From assembly GCA_040080965.1 (NCBI GenBank), contig JBEBHH010000013.1, positions 3,630-67,629 on the forward strand: 64,000 nucleotides of DNA, read 5' to 3'. The notes beneath the pieces are model-generated. The model worked only from the letters and a program-made list of their open reading frames with translations. It searched no databases and was not told where the DNA came from. The stretch comes from SHZI01 sp040080965 (GTDB lineage: Bacteria > Pseudomonadota > Gammaproteobacteria > Steroidobacterales > GCA-2729495). The position numbers and the translations under genes are program-made. How positions within the stretch are numbered: position 1 is the stretch's first letter; every line of letters starts with the position of its first letter. Shown here one piece after another: positions 1 to 7,472 of this stretch.

Positions 1-201
1 GCCCCCAGCCAGTCCGCCCATGAAGATGATCAGGACGAGAGTCTGGGCGTAGGCGGCGTGGCCGAGGAAGAGCTTGAGGTAATGGGACCAGATTGACTCG
101 TAGATGAGTCCGGAGAAACCGGAGACCGTGAAGAGCAGGAAGAAGACCTGGAGCGATCCGCGCCCGCGGGGCGCCTCGTTCGTCACTGCGGGGGCATTCA
201 T
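1..201 (-). CDS. Fused membrane/spermidine synthase-like protein, N-terminus only
   Basis: The gene runs off the left edge; only the first 67 codons are present, read leftward from an ATG at 201. After a hydrophilic head comes a hydrophobic segment containing SGFSGLIYESIWSHYL and a second one ending in MGGLAGG. This opening is typical of multi-membrane-segment proteins fused to a spermidine synthase-like domain. The synthase domain itself lies outside the window, so the enzymatic role is inferred from the N-terminus alone. The gene is followed at its 5' side by an independent leftward esterase. Confidence 0.7.
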   Translation of the reverse strand, partial: MNAPAVTNEAPRGRGSLQVFFLLFTVSGFSGLIYESIWSHYLKLFLGHAAYAQTLVLIIFMGGLAGG

Positions 202-260
202 CGCCGCAGAATACCCGATGGCCGGTCGCCGCCCCGGCCGACCGGACAGAATCCGGCCCT

Positions 261-1121
261 TCAGTGCGCAGCCACGAATGCCGCCACGTCCTCGAGAGTC
301 GGCGCGCGAGCCCGGCCGAGCCGCGAGAACCCGCCAACCGTTTCGCCGTGGCTGACTCCGGGATAGAGCCGCAGGTCGGCCTGGCCGCCAGCCTTCCGGA
401 CTCGCCCGGCAAGGGCGATGGAGTTCCTGTCCAGGCAGATCCGGTCGTCTGTCCCGTGGATCAGGAGCAAGGGCGGTGCATCGGCCCGCGCGAACTCGAT
501 GGGCTGGGTGGCGCGCGGATCGCCGGCCGATCCGAACACGGCGCGGAGCAGGTCCGAGTCGATCGCGAATTCATAAGGGCCGGACAGCCCGACGGCGCCG
601 CGGATCCCGTCCGTGCTCACGCCAGCCGCGGCCAGGTAGCGCGCGTCGAGAGCGAGCAGCATCGCAATGTGTGCGCCGGCCGAATGGCCCATGATGAATA
701 CCCGCTGCGGATCGCCGCCGTAGTTACCGGCATTGCGCAGCGTCCAGGCGACGGCCCGCGCGGCGTCCTCGACGAAGACGGGGAAGCGGACGTCCGGAGT
801 CAGGCGGTAGTTGGGCAGGACGGCTACGAAGCCCTTCTCCGCCAGTCCGCTGCCCACGAAGCGGTACCAGTCCTTGTCACCCGAGTCCCAGCCGCCGCCG
901 TGAATGAAGATGATCACCGCAGGCGGCGACATGACGGGAACATCCGGTACGTAGACATCCAGCGTCTGGCGCGGCTGGTCGCCGTAGGCCACGTCGGGAA
1001 TTCGGCTGTAGGGGCCGAAGGCAGCGGGCACATTGGCCGCCAGGATCACGGCACCGGTGCAGCCGCCGAGCAGGCAGGCGACCGCCACCAGGGCGGGGAG
1101 GAGCTGGCGGGACCGGCGCAT
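261..1121 (-). CDS. Alpha/beta hydrolase (esterase/lipase), lipoprotein
   Basis: This is a 286-residue alpha/beta hydrolase of the carboxylesterase/BD-FAE type. The N-terminus is a lipoprotein signal with LLGGC, giving lipidation at Cys21, so it should be anchored in a membrane facing the periplasm. The oxyanion-hole motif HGGGW lies at 74-78 and the nucleophile Ser147 in GHSAG. Candidate Asp (GTDDR) and His (VSHGE) residues follow in the right order near the C-terminus. It is divergent from the DUF1838 operon, with 77 bp between starts. The substrate is unknown; short acyl esters are usual for the family. Confidence 0.88.
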   Translation of the reverse strand: MRRSRQLLPALVAVACLLGGCTGAVILAANVPAAFGPYSRIPDVAYGDQPRQTLDVYVPDVPVMSPPAVIIFIHGGGWDSGDKDWYRFVGSGLAEKGFVAVLPNYRLTPDVRFPVFVEDAARAVAWTLRNAGNYGGDPQRVFIMGHSAGAHIAMLLALDARYLAAAGVSTDGIRGAVGLSGPYEFAIDSDLLRAVFGSAGDPRATQPIEFARADAPPLLLIHGTDDRICLDRNSIALAGRVRKAGGQADLRLYPGVSHGETVGGFSRLGRARAPTLEDVAAFVAAH

Positions 1122-1198
1122 GGAATGGCTTTCGCCCCGCAGGCGGGGCCCGGATTCAGCTAACCTATCGGCCTCGAAGCTTAGCCCGGAGAGTCCTC

Positions 1199-2191
1199 GT
1201 GTCGCTCATCAATCGGAACCCCGCCGCGTTTCTCCTGTCCCGGCGGCAGGCGCTCGGTACTGCCGGCACGATGCTCGGCGGCGGCCTTGCCGCGGGCCTG
1301 GCCAGCGGCTCCGCAGCGGCGGCGGCGCCCGCGGCCGGCGACCCGATCAGGTACGACTTCAGCAAGCCCGAGGACAACCTGCGGGCCTGGGTCAAGCTGG
1401 TGGCAGCGCTCGACGGCCGGGAGACCTGCGGCTACTACAAGGGCGACGTGGTCGCCGTGACCGGGCCGGACCAGAAGAACCTGCCGCTGTTCGGCTACGA
1501 GGGCTTCGGCATGAGCCGCGTCACGCGGCTGCCCGACGGCCGGTACGAGAACCTGCACCGGGAGATCTCCTACTACACCGACCTGAAGACTGGCGAGATC
1601 CTGGAAAGCTGGAAGAATCCGCTCACGGGCGAGACCGTGAAGGTCTACCCGACCAACAACGATCCGGTGAACTCCTACTACGCCACCTCGTTCAAGCAGA
1701 CCTTCGGCGAGGCGGGCAAGCAGGAGACCGTGGAATTCCCCTTCATCCTCCCCTGGGAAACGATGGGCGACCGGGTGATCGTGACCTTCAACGTCCACAC
1801 CCGCTGGCCGTCGCCCTTCACCCGCGACAAGTGGCCACGGGAATACATCGGCGACTGGTACAAGACCTCGGAACTGTTCCAGATCCACACCCGGATGTCG
1901 GAGCTGGCGGACCCGAAGCTCCAGAAGGTCTACAGCACCAGCGCCTGGTTCAAGGAGGCGCCGTTCATGCCCTGGATGCTGATGGACAACGCGCCGGGGC
2001 GGCTGATCTACAACACCCGGATCTTCTCGCTCGAGGGCCCGGAGCAGCTGCCAAAGAAGGTCTACGACTACACGGCGAAGAACTACCCGAAGTACCTGCG
2101 GGCGCCGGACCAGTGGCAGGCGCCGAACATGACCACCTTCGAGACCTGGGTGACCCAGATGACGCCGGCCCCGCCGCGCGTCAAGGGCTAG
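1199..2191 (+). CDS. DUF1838 family protein, Tat-exported
   Basis: A 330-residue protein starting at GTG, with GGAGAG a few bases upstream. The N-terminus carries a twin-arginine signal (SRRQALGT followed by a long Ala/Gly hydrophobic stretch ending near AAAAAPAAG), so it is probably exported folded to the periplasm. The rest matches the DUF1838 family, with many Tyr/Trp residues and conserved blocks such as GYEGFGMSRV and YPTNNDPVNSYY. No biochemical role is established to my knowledge. It is the first gene of a tight three-gene run with a methyltransferase and a glycosyltransferase, each beginning 5 nt after the previous stop, which suggests joint action on a small molecule. Confidence 0.85.
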   Translation: MSLINRNPAAFLLSRRQALGTAGTMLGGGLAAGLASGSAAAAAPAAGDPIRYDFSKPEDNLRAWVKLVAALDGRETCGYYKGDVVAVTGPDQKNLPLFGYEGFGMSRVTRLPDGRYENLHREISYYTDLKTGEILESWKNPLTGETVKVYPTNNDPVNSYYATSFKQTFGEAGKQETVEFPFILPWETMGDRVIVTFNVHTRWPSPFTRDKWPREYIGDWYKTSELFQIHTRMSELADPKLQKVYSTSAWFKEAPFMPWMLMDNAPGRLIYNTRIFSLEGPEQLPKKVYDYTAKNYPKYLRAPDQWQAPNMTTFETWVTQMTPAPPRVKG

Positions 2192-2196
2192 CGCTG

Positions 2197-2916
2197 GTGA
2201 ACTCGACCCAGCCGGCCCTGGCGCAGCCCGAGGACCTGACGGCCTGGATCGCGCGCGTCTATGCGAACCCGGAACTGCTGCGCATGGGCCACAACCAGCG
2301 CGCAGACGACCTGAACCTCGGCCTCGGCTGGCTCTACTATGGTTTCGCGCGGCTGGTGCGGCCCCGGCAGGCGGTAGTGATCGGCTCCTGGCGCGGCTTC
2401 GTGCCTCTCGTCATTGCAAAGGCCTGCCAGGACAACGTCGAGCCCTGCGACGTGCACTTCATTGACCCGTCGCTGGCCGACGACTTCTGGAAGGACCCGG
2501 CCACCACCGCGGCTTACTTCCGTGGCTTCGGCCTCGGGAACGTCCAGCACCACCTCCACACCACACAGGAATTCGTGACCACCCCGGCATACGAGTCCAT
2601 CACCGACGTCGGGCTGATCTTCATCGACGGCTACCACACGGCGGAACAGGCGCGCTTCGATTACCGGGCGTTCGCCGACCGCCTGGCCCCGCGGAGCATC
2701 GTCCTGTTCCATGACAGCATGATTCTGAAGCCGTCAGGCATCTACGGTCCCGACCGCCGCTACGACGTGGACGTGAAGCACTTCATGGACGAGCTCCGGC
2801 AGGACCCTGACCTGCAGCTGCTGGACCTTCCCTTCGGCACGGGACTGACGGTCCTGCGGAAGGTGGGCGGGCCGCACGGGGAAATCCTTTCCACCGAGCC
2901 ACGACGCCCGCGCTGA
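2197..2916 (+). CDS. Class I SAM-dependent methyltransferase
   Basis: A 239-residue protein if it starts at the GTG at 2197, 5 nt after the DUF1838 stop; an ATG at 2284 is the alternative. It has the Rossmann methyltransferase pattern: a glycine-containing first strand (VVIGSWRGFVPLVIAKA), an acidic second strand end (VHFIDPS), and a VGLIFIDGYHTAEQA block followed by SIVLFHDSM, as in the Methyltransf_24 group. The Asp/His pair in the last two blocks resembles metal-dependent O-methyltransferases of that group. The substrate is unknown. Coupling to the downstream glycosyltransferase suggests tailoring of a shared product. The open frame continues far upstream, but that part is a shadow of the DUF1838 gene. 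Confidence 0.82.
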   Translation: MNSTQPALAQPEDLTAWIARVYANPELLRMGHNQRADDLNLGLGWLYYGFARLVRPRQAVVIGSWRGFVPLVIAKACQDNVEPCDVHFIDPSLADDFWKDPATTAAYFRGFGLGNVQHHLHTTQEFVTTPAYESITDVGLIFIDGYHTAEQARFDYRAFADRLAPRSIVLFHDSMILKPSGIYGPDRRYDVDVKHFMDELRQDPDLQLLDLPFGTGLTVLRKVGGPHGEILSTEPRRPR

Positions 2917-2921
2917 GGACA

Positions 2922-4196
2922 GTGCCCTCCGCCGTCGCGGTTTTCTGCATGCCCGAGGAGGGCCACCTGCGGCGCCTCCTGCCCATCGTCCGCGGCCTGC
3001 ACGCGCGCGGCCACGAGGTGCACGTCTTCACCCACTGCCGCTTCCTGCCCCAGGTGACGTCTGCCGGCGGGAAATTCGTCGACCTGTTTGCGGCCTGGCC
3101 ACTGGAAGCGGCGGATTCAGAATCGCGGCCCGTGCCGTGCCGCTACGTGAGCTTTGCGGGCCACTACGCCGGCCGGATTCTCGACGTGGTTCGTCCGCTG
3201 GGTCCGTCGCTGGTGGTGTACGACACCTTCGCCGTGATCGGCCGGGTTGTTGCCGCGGAACTGGGGGTGCCGGGCATCAACGTCTGCGCCGGCCACAACG
3301 TGGCTCCGGCGCCGTTCCTCCGCCAGCTGGCCACCGATCCCCGGGTGGCGATCGCGCCCGCGTGCCATGCCGCCGTCCTGCGCCTGCAGACGGAGCACCT
3401 CATCCGGGACGCCACGCCCTTCGCCTACGTGGACGGCATGAGCGAGACGCTGAACATCTACTGCGAGCCGCCCGGGTTCCTCACCGGCGCGGAGCGCCAG
3501 GCCTTCGAGCCCATCGCGTTCTTCGGCAGCCTGCCCTCGGTCGAATACATTGAAACGCCCCGGCGAAACCCCGTGCCGGTCTATTTCGCTCCGGGGACCG
3601 GGGGCCGGCGGATCTACATTTCCTTCGGTACCGTCGTCTGGCGCTACTACGCGGCCGAGGCGCTGGCCGCGATGGAGGCGCTGGCGGACGCGGTGGCGCT
3701 GCAGCCCGGACTGGATGCCATGATCAGCTTCGGCGGCGCCGATGCGGCGGACACCCACGCCACCCGGCTCGTGCGGCACAACGTGCGGGTGGAGAAGCGC
3801 GTGAACCAGTGGGCCGCGCTGGGCGAAGCGGACCTCTTCGTCACCCACCACGGGCTGAACTCGACCCACGAGGCGATCTTCAACCGCGTGCCGATGCTGT
3901 CCTACCCCTTCTTCTGGGACCAGCCGGGACTGGCTGCGAAATGCCAGGCCTTCGGCATCGCCCGTCCGCTCGTCGAGGCGCCCCGCGGGGCGGTGACGGT
4001 GGCAGCGGCAACGCGGGCGATCAACAGCATCATGGGCGAACGGGCTGCACTCGCGGGGCCGCTGGAGCAAGCCCGGGAGAGGGAACTGGCGGTGATGAGC
4101 GCCCGCCACCACGTCCTCGACCGCATTGCCGCGATCGCGGAAGGTACCCGGTCCGTAGGAGCGCCTTCAGGCGCGATCGGTATTGATCGCGCCTGA
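2922..4196 (+). CDS. MGT-type (UDP-glycosyltransferase-like) glycosyltransferase
   Basis: A 424-residue GT-B enzyme of the macrolide/UDP-glucosyltransferase type, starting at GTG 5 nt after the methyltransferase. The N-terminal acceptor domain opens with VFCMPEEGHLRRLLPIVRGL. The C-terminal donor domain contains the signature THHGLNSTHEAI with the following PFFWDQP, which bind the nucleotide sugar. Last of the DUF1838/methyltransferase/glycosyltransferase run; it probably glycosylates a small hydrophobic acceptor in the cytoplasm. Its last 17 residues (GTRSVGAPSGA...) are encoded by the inverted repeat at 4138-4225, and the last 30 nt overlap the convergent waaF. The tail looks like an accidental extension into a REP palindrome. 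Confidence 0.88.
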   Translation: MPSAVAVFCMPEEGHLRRLLPIVRGLHARGHEVHVFTHCRFLPQVTSAGGKFVDLFAAWPLEAADSESRPVPCRYVSFAGHYAGRILDVVRPLGPSLVVYDTFAVIGRVVAAELGVPGINVCAGHNVAPAPFLRQLATDPRVAIAPACHAAVLRLQTEHLIRDATPFAYVDGMSETLNIYCEPPGFLTGAERQAFEPIAFFGSLPSVEYIETPRRNPVPVYFAPGTGGRRIYISFGTVVWRYYAAEALAAMEALADAVALQPGLDAMISFGGADAADTHATRLVRHNVRVEKRVNQWAALGEADLFVTHHGLNSTHEAIFNRVPMLSYPFFWDQPGLAAKCQAFGIARPLVEAPRGAVTVAAATRAINSIMGERAALAGPLEQARERELAVMSARHHVLDRIAAIAEGTRSVGAPSGAIGIDRA

Positions 4197-4225
4197 AGGC
4201 GCTCCTACGGACCGGGTACCTTCCG
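4138..4225. repeat. Perfect 41-bp-arm palindrome with paired REP units
   Basis: The left arm 4138-4178 and right arm 4185-4225 are exact reverse complements with a 6-nt loop (GGTATT). Each arm contains a REP unit of the GTAGGAGCGCCTTCAGG type (4155-4176 and 4187-4208), itself a small hairpin. The palindrome covers the 3' ends of both convergent genes and supplies both TGA stops, at 4194-4196 (+) and 4169-4167 (-). As RNA it would fold into one long hairpin from either side, so it may also act as a bidirectional terminator or 3'-end stabiliser; that role is inferred. Confidence 0.93.
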
Positions 4226-5216
4226 GACGCATGGCGGCGAGAACGCTGGCCGGACTGATCTGGTTGAGGCAGTTCAGGTGCCCCAGCGGGCATTCGCGCC
4301 TGAAGCAGGGACTGCAGTCGAGACCCAGGTAGAGGATGACCTTGCGCGCGGTCAGCGGCGGCGTGAAGTGCGGGGAACTGCTGCCGTAGACGGCGACCAC
4401 CTCGGTGCCGGCCGCCGCGGCGACGTGCATCAGGCCGGAGTCGTTGGTGACGGCGGCGCGGGTGGCTGACAGCAGGTCCACGGTATCTTCCAGGCTGGTC
4501 TGGCCGCAGAGGTTGAAGACCCGCGCGCCGGCGCCTGACCGGATCTGCTCGCCCAGCTCGCGTTCGCCACCCGAGCCGAGCACCCAGATCTCGAAGCCAC
4601 GCTCGAGAAGCTGGCGCGCCAGCGCCGCGAAACTGTTGATGGGCCACTGCTTGGCGGGGCCATAGGCGGCGCCCGGCATCATGGCAATCGCCGGCCGCTG
4701 CCCGAGGCCGAGGCGCGCCAGAAGCGCCGCGCGATTTGCCTCGTCCACGCGCAGCACCGGCGTGATCGCCGCGGGCACGGGAGAGCCGGCGGGTACGCCC
4801 AGCGCGAGGAAGCGCTTGATGGTCTGGTCCAGGATCCGCCGGTCGAGCTTGCGCACATCGTTCAGCAGTAAGCCCCGCAGCTCGGCGGCGAAGCCCGTGC
4901 GCACCGGGATTCGCGCGAACCAGGGCAGCAGCGCGGCCTTGAAGGACCGGGGCAGCACGATGGCCCGGTCGTAGCCCGCCGCGCGCAGCGACCGGCCGAG
5001 TGACCGCCGGGCCGACAGCGCAAGCTCGCCGTGGCCGGCAGCCAGGGGAATTCCGCGCCGCACCTCGGGCATCCGGCCGGCGAGCGGCACGGACCAGGGC
5101 GGGCCCACCACATCGATGGCAATGCCCGGCTCCTGCCGCCGGAGCAGCTGGAACAGGGACTGGGCCATGACCATGTCACCGACCCAGGCGGGTCCGATGA
5201 TGAGAGTGGCCGTCAC
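4167..5216 (-). CDS. waaF: ADP-heptose:LPS heptosyltransferase II
   Basis: A 349-residue GT9 heptosyltransferase that adds the second L-glycero-D-manno-heptose to the LPS inner core at the cytoplasmic face. Evidence: the start block LIIGPAWVGDMVMAQSLFQL, MMPGAAYGPAKQWP in the middle, NLCGQTSLEDTVDLL, and the nucleotide-sugar site VTNDSGLMHVAAA. The GTG start at 5216 is preceded by TGAGGA, which overlaps the hldD stop. It is the last gene of glnE/zf-CHCC/GT4/hldD/waaF; hldD makes its donor sugar. The final residues GTRSVGAPSGA... come from the palindrome shared with the convergent glycosyltransferase and are not part of the family fold. WaaC is the main alternative. Confidence 0.88.
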   Translation of the reverse strand: MTATLIIGPAWVGDMVMAQSLFQLLRRQEPGIAIDVVGPPWSVPLAGRMPEVRRGIPLAAGHGELALSARRSLGRSLRAAGYDRAIVLPRSFKAALLPWFARIPVRTGFAAELRGLLLNDVRKLDRRILDQTIKRFLALGVPAGSPVPAAITPVLRVDEANRAALLARLGLGQRPAIAMMPGAAYGPAKQWPINSFAALARQLLERGFEIWVLGSGGERELGEQIRSGAGARVFNLCGQTSLEDTVDLLSATRAAVTNDSGLMHVAAAAGTEVVAVYGSSSPHFTPPLTARKVILYLGLDCSPCFRRECPLGHLNCLNQISPASVLAAMRPEGTRSVGAPSGAINTDRA

Positions 5217-5228
5217 GTCGGTTGATCC

Positions 5229-6170
5229 TCAGGCGATGGCGTCGAGGTAACGCGGCACGCCCACTTCGACCGGGATGAAGTCCGCAGCGTAGCCCGCCGC
5301 CCGGAGGCCCGAAAGGTCGGCCTGGGTGTAGCTCTGGTAGCTGCCCTTGAGGTGTTCCGGGAAGGGAATGTACTGGATGCGCCCGCGGCCGTGCCACTGG
5401 AGCACGGCACGGGCCACGTCGTTGAAGCTGCGGGCCTGGCCGGTGCCCAGGTTGAAGATCCCGGACTTGGCGCCCTGCCGCCAGGCCCAGAGGTTCACGG
5501 CCACGATGTCGTCCACGTGGATGAAATCCCGCACCTGCTCGCCGTCGCCGTACCCGTCGCTGCCGGCGAACAGCCGGATCTCGTCGCCGGCCGCCAGCTG
5601 CGCGCGGAAGTGGTGGATGACGCTTGCCATGCCGCCCTTGTGGGCCTCGCCGGGGCCGTAGACGTTGAAGTAGCGAAGCCCGATGACCGGCGAGCGGAAG
5701 GTGCCGGACACCTGGCGCACGTGCCGGTCGAACATTAGCTTGGAGAAGGCGTAGACGTTGATCGGCCGCTCGCACTCCTCGCTCACCCGGAACTCCCGCC
5801 CGGCGCCGTACACCGAGGCGGACGACGCGTAGACCAGCGGCACGCGGCGCTCTGTGGCGTACTTCAGCACCTGCCTCGAATAGTCATAGTTCGCCCGCAT
5901 CATCAGCAGGCCGTTCCACTCGGTGGTGTCCGTGCAGGCGCCCTGGTGGAAGATCGCCTCCAGCTTGGGCCCGAACTCGTGGCCAGCCGCGATCCGCGTG
6001 CCGAACTCGTGCATGTCCACGTAGTCGGCGATGCGGCAGTCCGAGAGGTTCAGGATCTTGCGGGCGTCCCGCAGGTCATCCACGACCAGGATGTCCGTAT
6101 GGCCGGCGCCGTTCAGGGCCCGGACGAGGTTGCTGCCGATGAAGCCGGCGCCGCCGGTGACGATGATCAT
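5229..6170 (-). CDS. hldD: ADP-L-glycero-D-manno-heptose 6-epimerase
   Basis: A 313-residue extended SDR enzyme that converts ADP-D-glycero- to ADP-L-glycero-D-manno-heptose, the donor for LPS inner-core synthesis. The NADP-binding motif GGAGFIGSN is at residues 6-14, the catalytic Ser region SSASVYG near 116-122, and Tyr140-x3-Lys144 in VYAFSK. The sequence RANYDYSRQVL is characteristic of HldD. The ATG lies 10 nt after the upstream glycosyltransferase stop and the gene is followed at once by waaF, so the two LPS-core steps are co-transcribed. Confidence 0.95.
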   Translation of the reverse strand: MIIVTGGAGFIGSNLVRALNGAGHTDILVVDDLRDARKILNLSDCRIADYVDMHEFGTRIAAGHEFGPKLEAIFHQGACTDTTEWNGLLMMRANYDYSRQVLKYATERRVPLVYASSASVYGAGREFRVSEECERPINVYAFSKLMFDRHVRQVSGTFRSPVIGLRYFNVYGPGEAHKGGMASVIHHFRAQLAAGDEIRLFAGSDGYGDGEQVRDFIHVDDIVAVNLWAWRQGAKSGIFNLGTGQARSFNDVARAVLQWHGRGRIQYIPFPEHLKGSYQSYTQADLSGLRAAGYAADFIPVEVGVPRYLDAIA

Positions 6171-6180
6171 GGGGTACTAC

Positions 6181-7260
6181 TCACGGCAGGATGACGCCCG
6201 CATTCCTGCCCGCATTCTGGCGAGCGGCCACGTCCCGGTACAGGCGCGCGTAGCGGCCGGTCATGGTAGCGGCGGAGAATTCCCGGGCGCGCAGCCGGTT
6301 GGCCGTCGCCACCCGCGCCCGGAGCCGGCCGTCGTCCTGGAAGGCTGCCACCGCCGCCTCGAGCGCCGCCGGTTCGTCGGGCTTCACCAGCACGCCGTTT
6401 TCCCCGTCGCGGATGATCTCGGGAATGCCGCCGACGGCCGTCGCCACGACGGGCAGCCCGGCCTCGAGGGCGTCGATGAGCGTCGAACCCAGCCCTTCAT
6501 GCCGGGAAGGGTAAACAAGCAGGTCGAAGGCGGCCAGCCAGTCGCCGACATTGTCGACCTGTCCCGCGAAGAACAGGTTGTCGAGGCCCGCGGCGGCCTG
6601 GCGGAACCGGGCTTCATCCGGCCCCGAGCCCACCAGCACGAAGCGCACGCCGGGACGCGCCGGCTGCCAGCGGCGCGCCAGCGCGATGATCTGCAGCTGC
6701 CCCTTGGTGGAATCGTCCAGCGCGCCCACGTGGCCAACCACGAAGTCGCCGCCAAAGCTGGACCGCAGCCGCTCCACGTTGCCCAGCTTCACCGGCAGTC
6801 CGCCGCTGGCGCTGGGGATGACCGTGACGGGCAGCCGCGCGTCCAGCCGGACCAGCGAACCCCGGATCGCCTCGGAGATGGCCACGATGGCCGCGGCCCT
6901 GCCGTACATGCGCCGGTTGAGGAGCGAGCCCCTCGGCACCTTCTGCACACGCCGCGTGATGACGTAAGGCGTGCCCCGGAGCAGGCGATTGAACCAGGCG
7001 GCCTGGACGCCGCGGCCCTCGTGGCTGTGCACCAGTCCCGCGCCCCGCAGGGCGGAGAACGCGCCGGCCACGCCGGCGCCCGCCTCGACGACCTGGAGGC
7101 CCGGGACGTCCCGGCAGCGCGCCGCAAGGGGTTCGCCGCGCCGGCACACGAGGCGCTGGGTCCAGCCAAGGGCGGCCAGGCCGCGAATCAGGAGTTCCGT
7201 CTGCCGTTCGCCGCCGCGAAAGCCGCGGGCGAGGTTGAGGTGGGTCAGCGGGCCGCTCAC
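6181..7260 (-). CDS. GT4 family glycosyltransferase (LPS core type)
   Basis: A 359-residue GT-B retaining glycosyltransferase. The start chosen is the GTG at 7260, which overlaps the upstream TGA as GTGA; this puts SGPLTHLNLARGFRGGERQ at the N-terminus, where the family has its acceptor-side Gly-Gly-x-x-Gln block. The donor-site region includes HVGALDDSTKGQ, LVGSGPDE and the closing VYPSRHEGLGSTLIDALEAG, which carries the E-x7-E signature. Position next to hldD/waaF suggests a LPS core or other envelope-sugar transferase (WaaG-like), but the sugar and acceptor cannot be read from sequence. Confidence 0.85.
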   Translation of the reverse strand: MSGPLTHLNLARGFRGGERQTELLIRGLAALGWTQRLVCRRGEPLAARCRDVPGLQVVEAGAGVAGAFSALRGAGLVHSHEGRGVQAAWFNRLLRGTPYVITRRVQKVPRGSLLNRRMYGRAAAIVAISEAIRGSLVRLDARLPVTVIPSASGGLPVKLGNVERLRSSFGGDFVVGHVGALDDSTKGQLQIIALARRWQPARPGVRFVLVGSGPDEARFRQAAAGLDNLFFAGQVDNVGDWLAAFDLLVYPSRHEGLGSTLIDALEAGLPVVATAVGGIPEIIRDGENGVLVKPDEPAALEAAVAAFQDDGRLRARVATANRLRAREFSAATMTGRYARLYRDVAARQNAGRNAGVILP

Positions 7261-7472
7261 CGCGCGCGGGTTAACGCGTAGGTCGCACCGCAGTAGCCGC
7301 ACTTGGCGCGCCCGTCATCCTCGATCGCCAGGTACACCTTCGGATGCGAGTTCCAGAGGTACATGCCCGGCATCGGGCAGGACAGCGGCAGGTCCGCGGG
7401 CGTCACGTCGTAGTGATTCTCGGCATTGGGCTGCACGAGCGCCTGGGCGTTGGGAGTGGCCATGAGCGTCAT
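7257..7472 (-). CDS. zf-CHCC zinc-finger protein
   Basis: A 71-residue protein with SCPMPGMYLWNSHPKVYLA followed by KCGYCG. The Cys...His...Cys-x2-Cys spacing matches the zf-CHCC domain, related to the zinc-binding mitochondrial complex I subunit NDUFS6. Its bacterial function is not established. The start ATG at 7472 overlaps the glnE stop (ATGA) and its own stop overlaps the next gene (GTGA), so it is translationally coupled on both sides. A second ATG at 7463 would shorten it by three residues. Confidence 0.85.
   Translation of the reverse strand: MTLMATPNAQALVQPNAENHYDVTPADLPLSCPMPGMYLWNSHPKVYLAIEDDGRAKCGYCGATYALTRAR

Noticed and set aside
1033..2196. Upstream extension of the methyltransferase frame
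   Set aside because: It overlaps the DUF1838 gene out of frame; only the part from 2197 has methyltransferase sequence.
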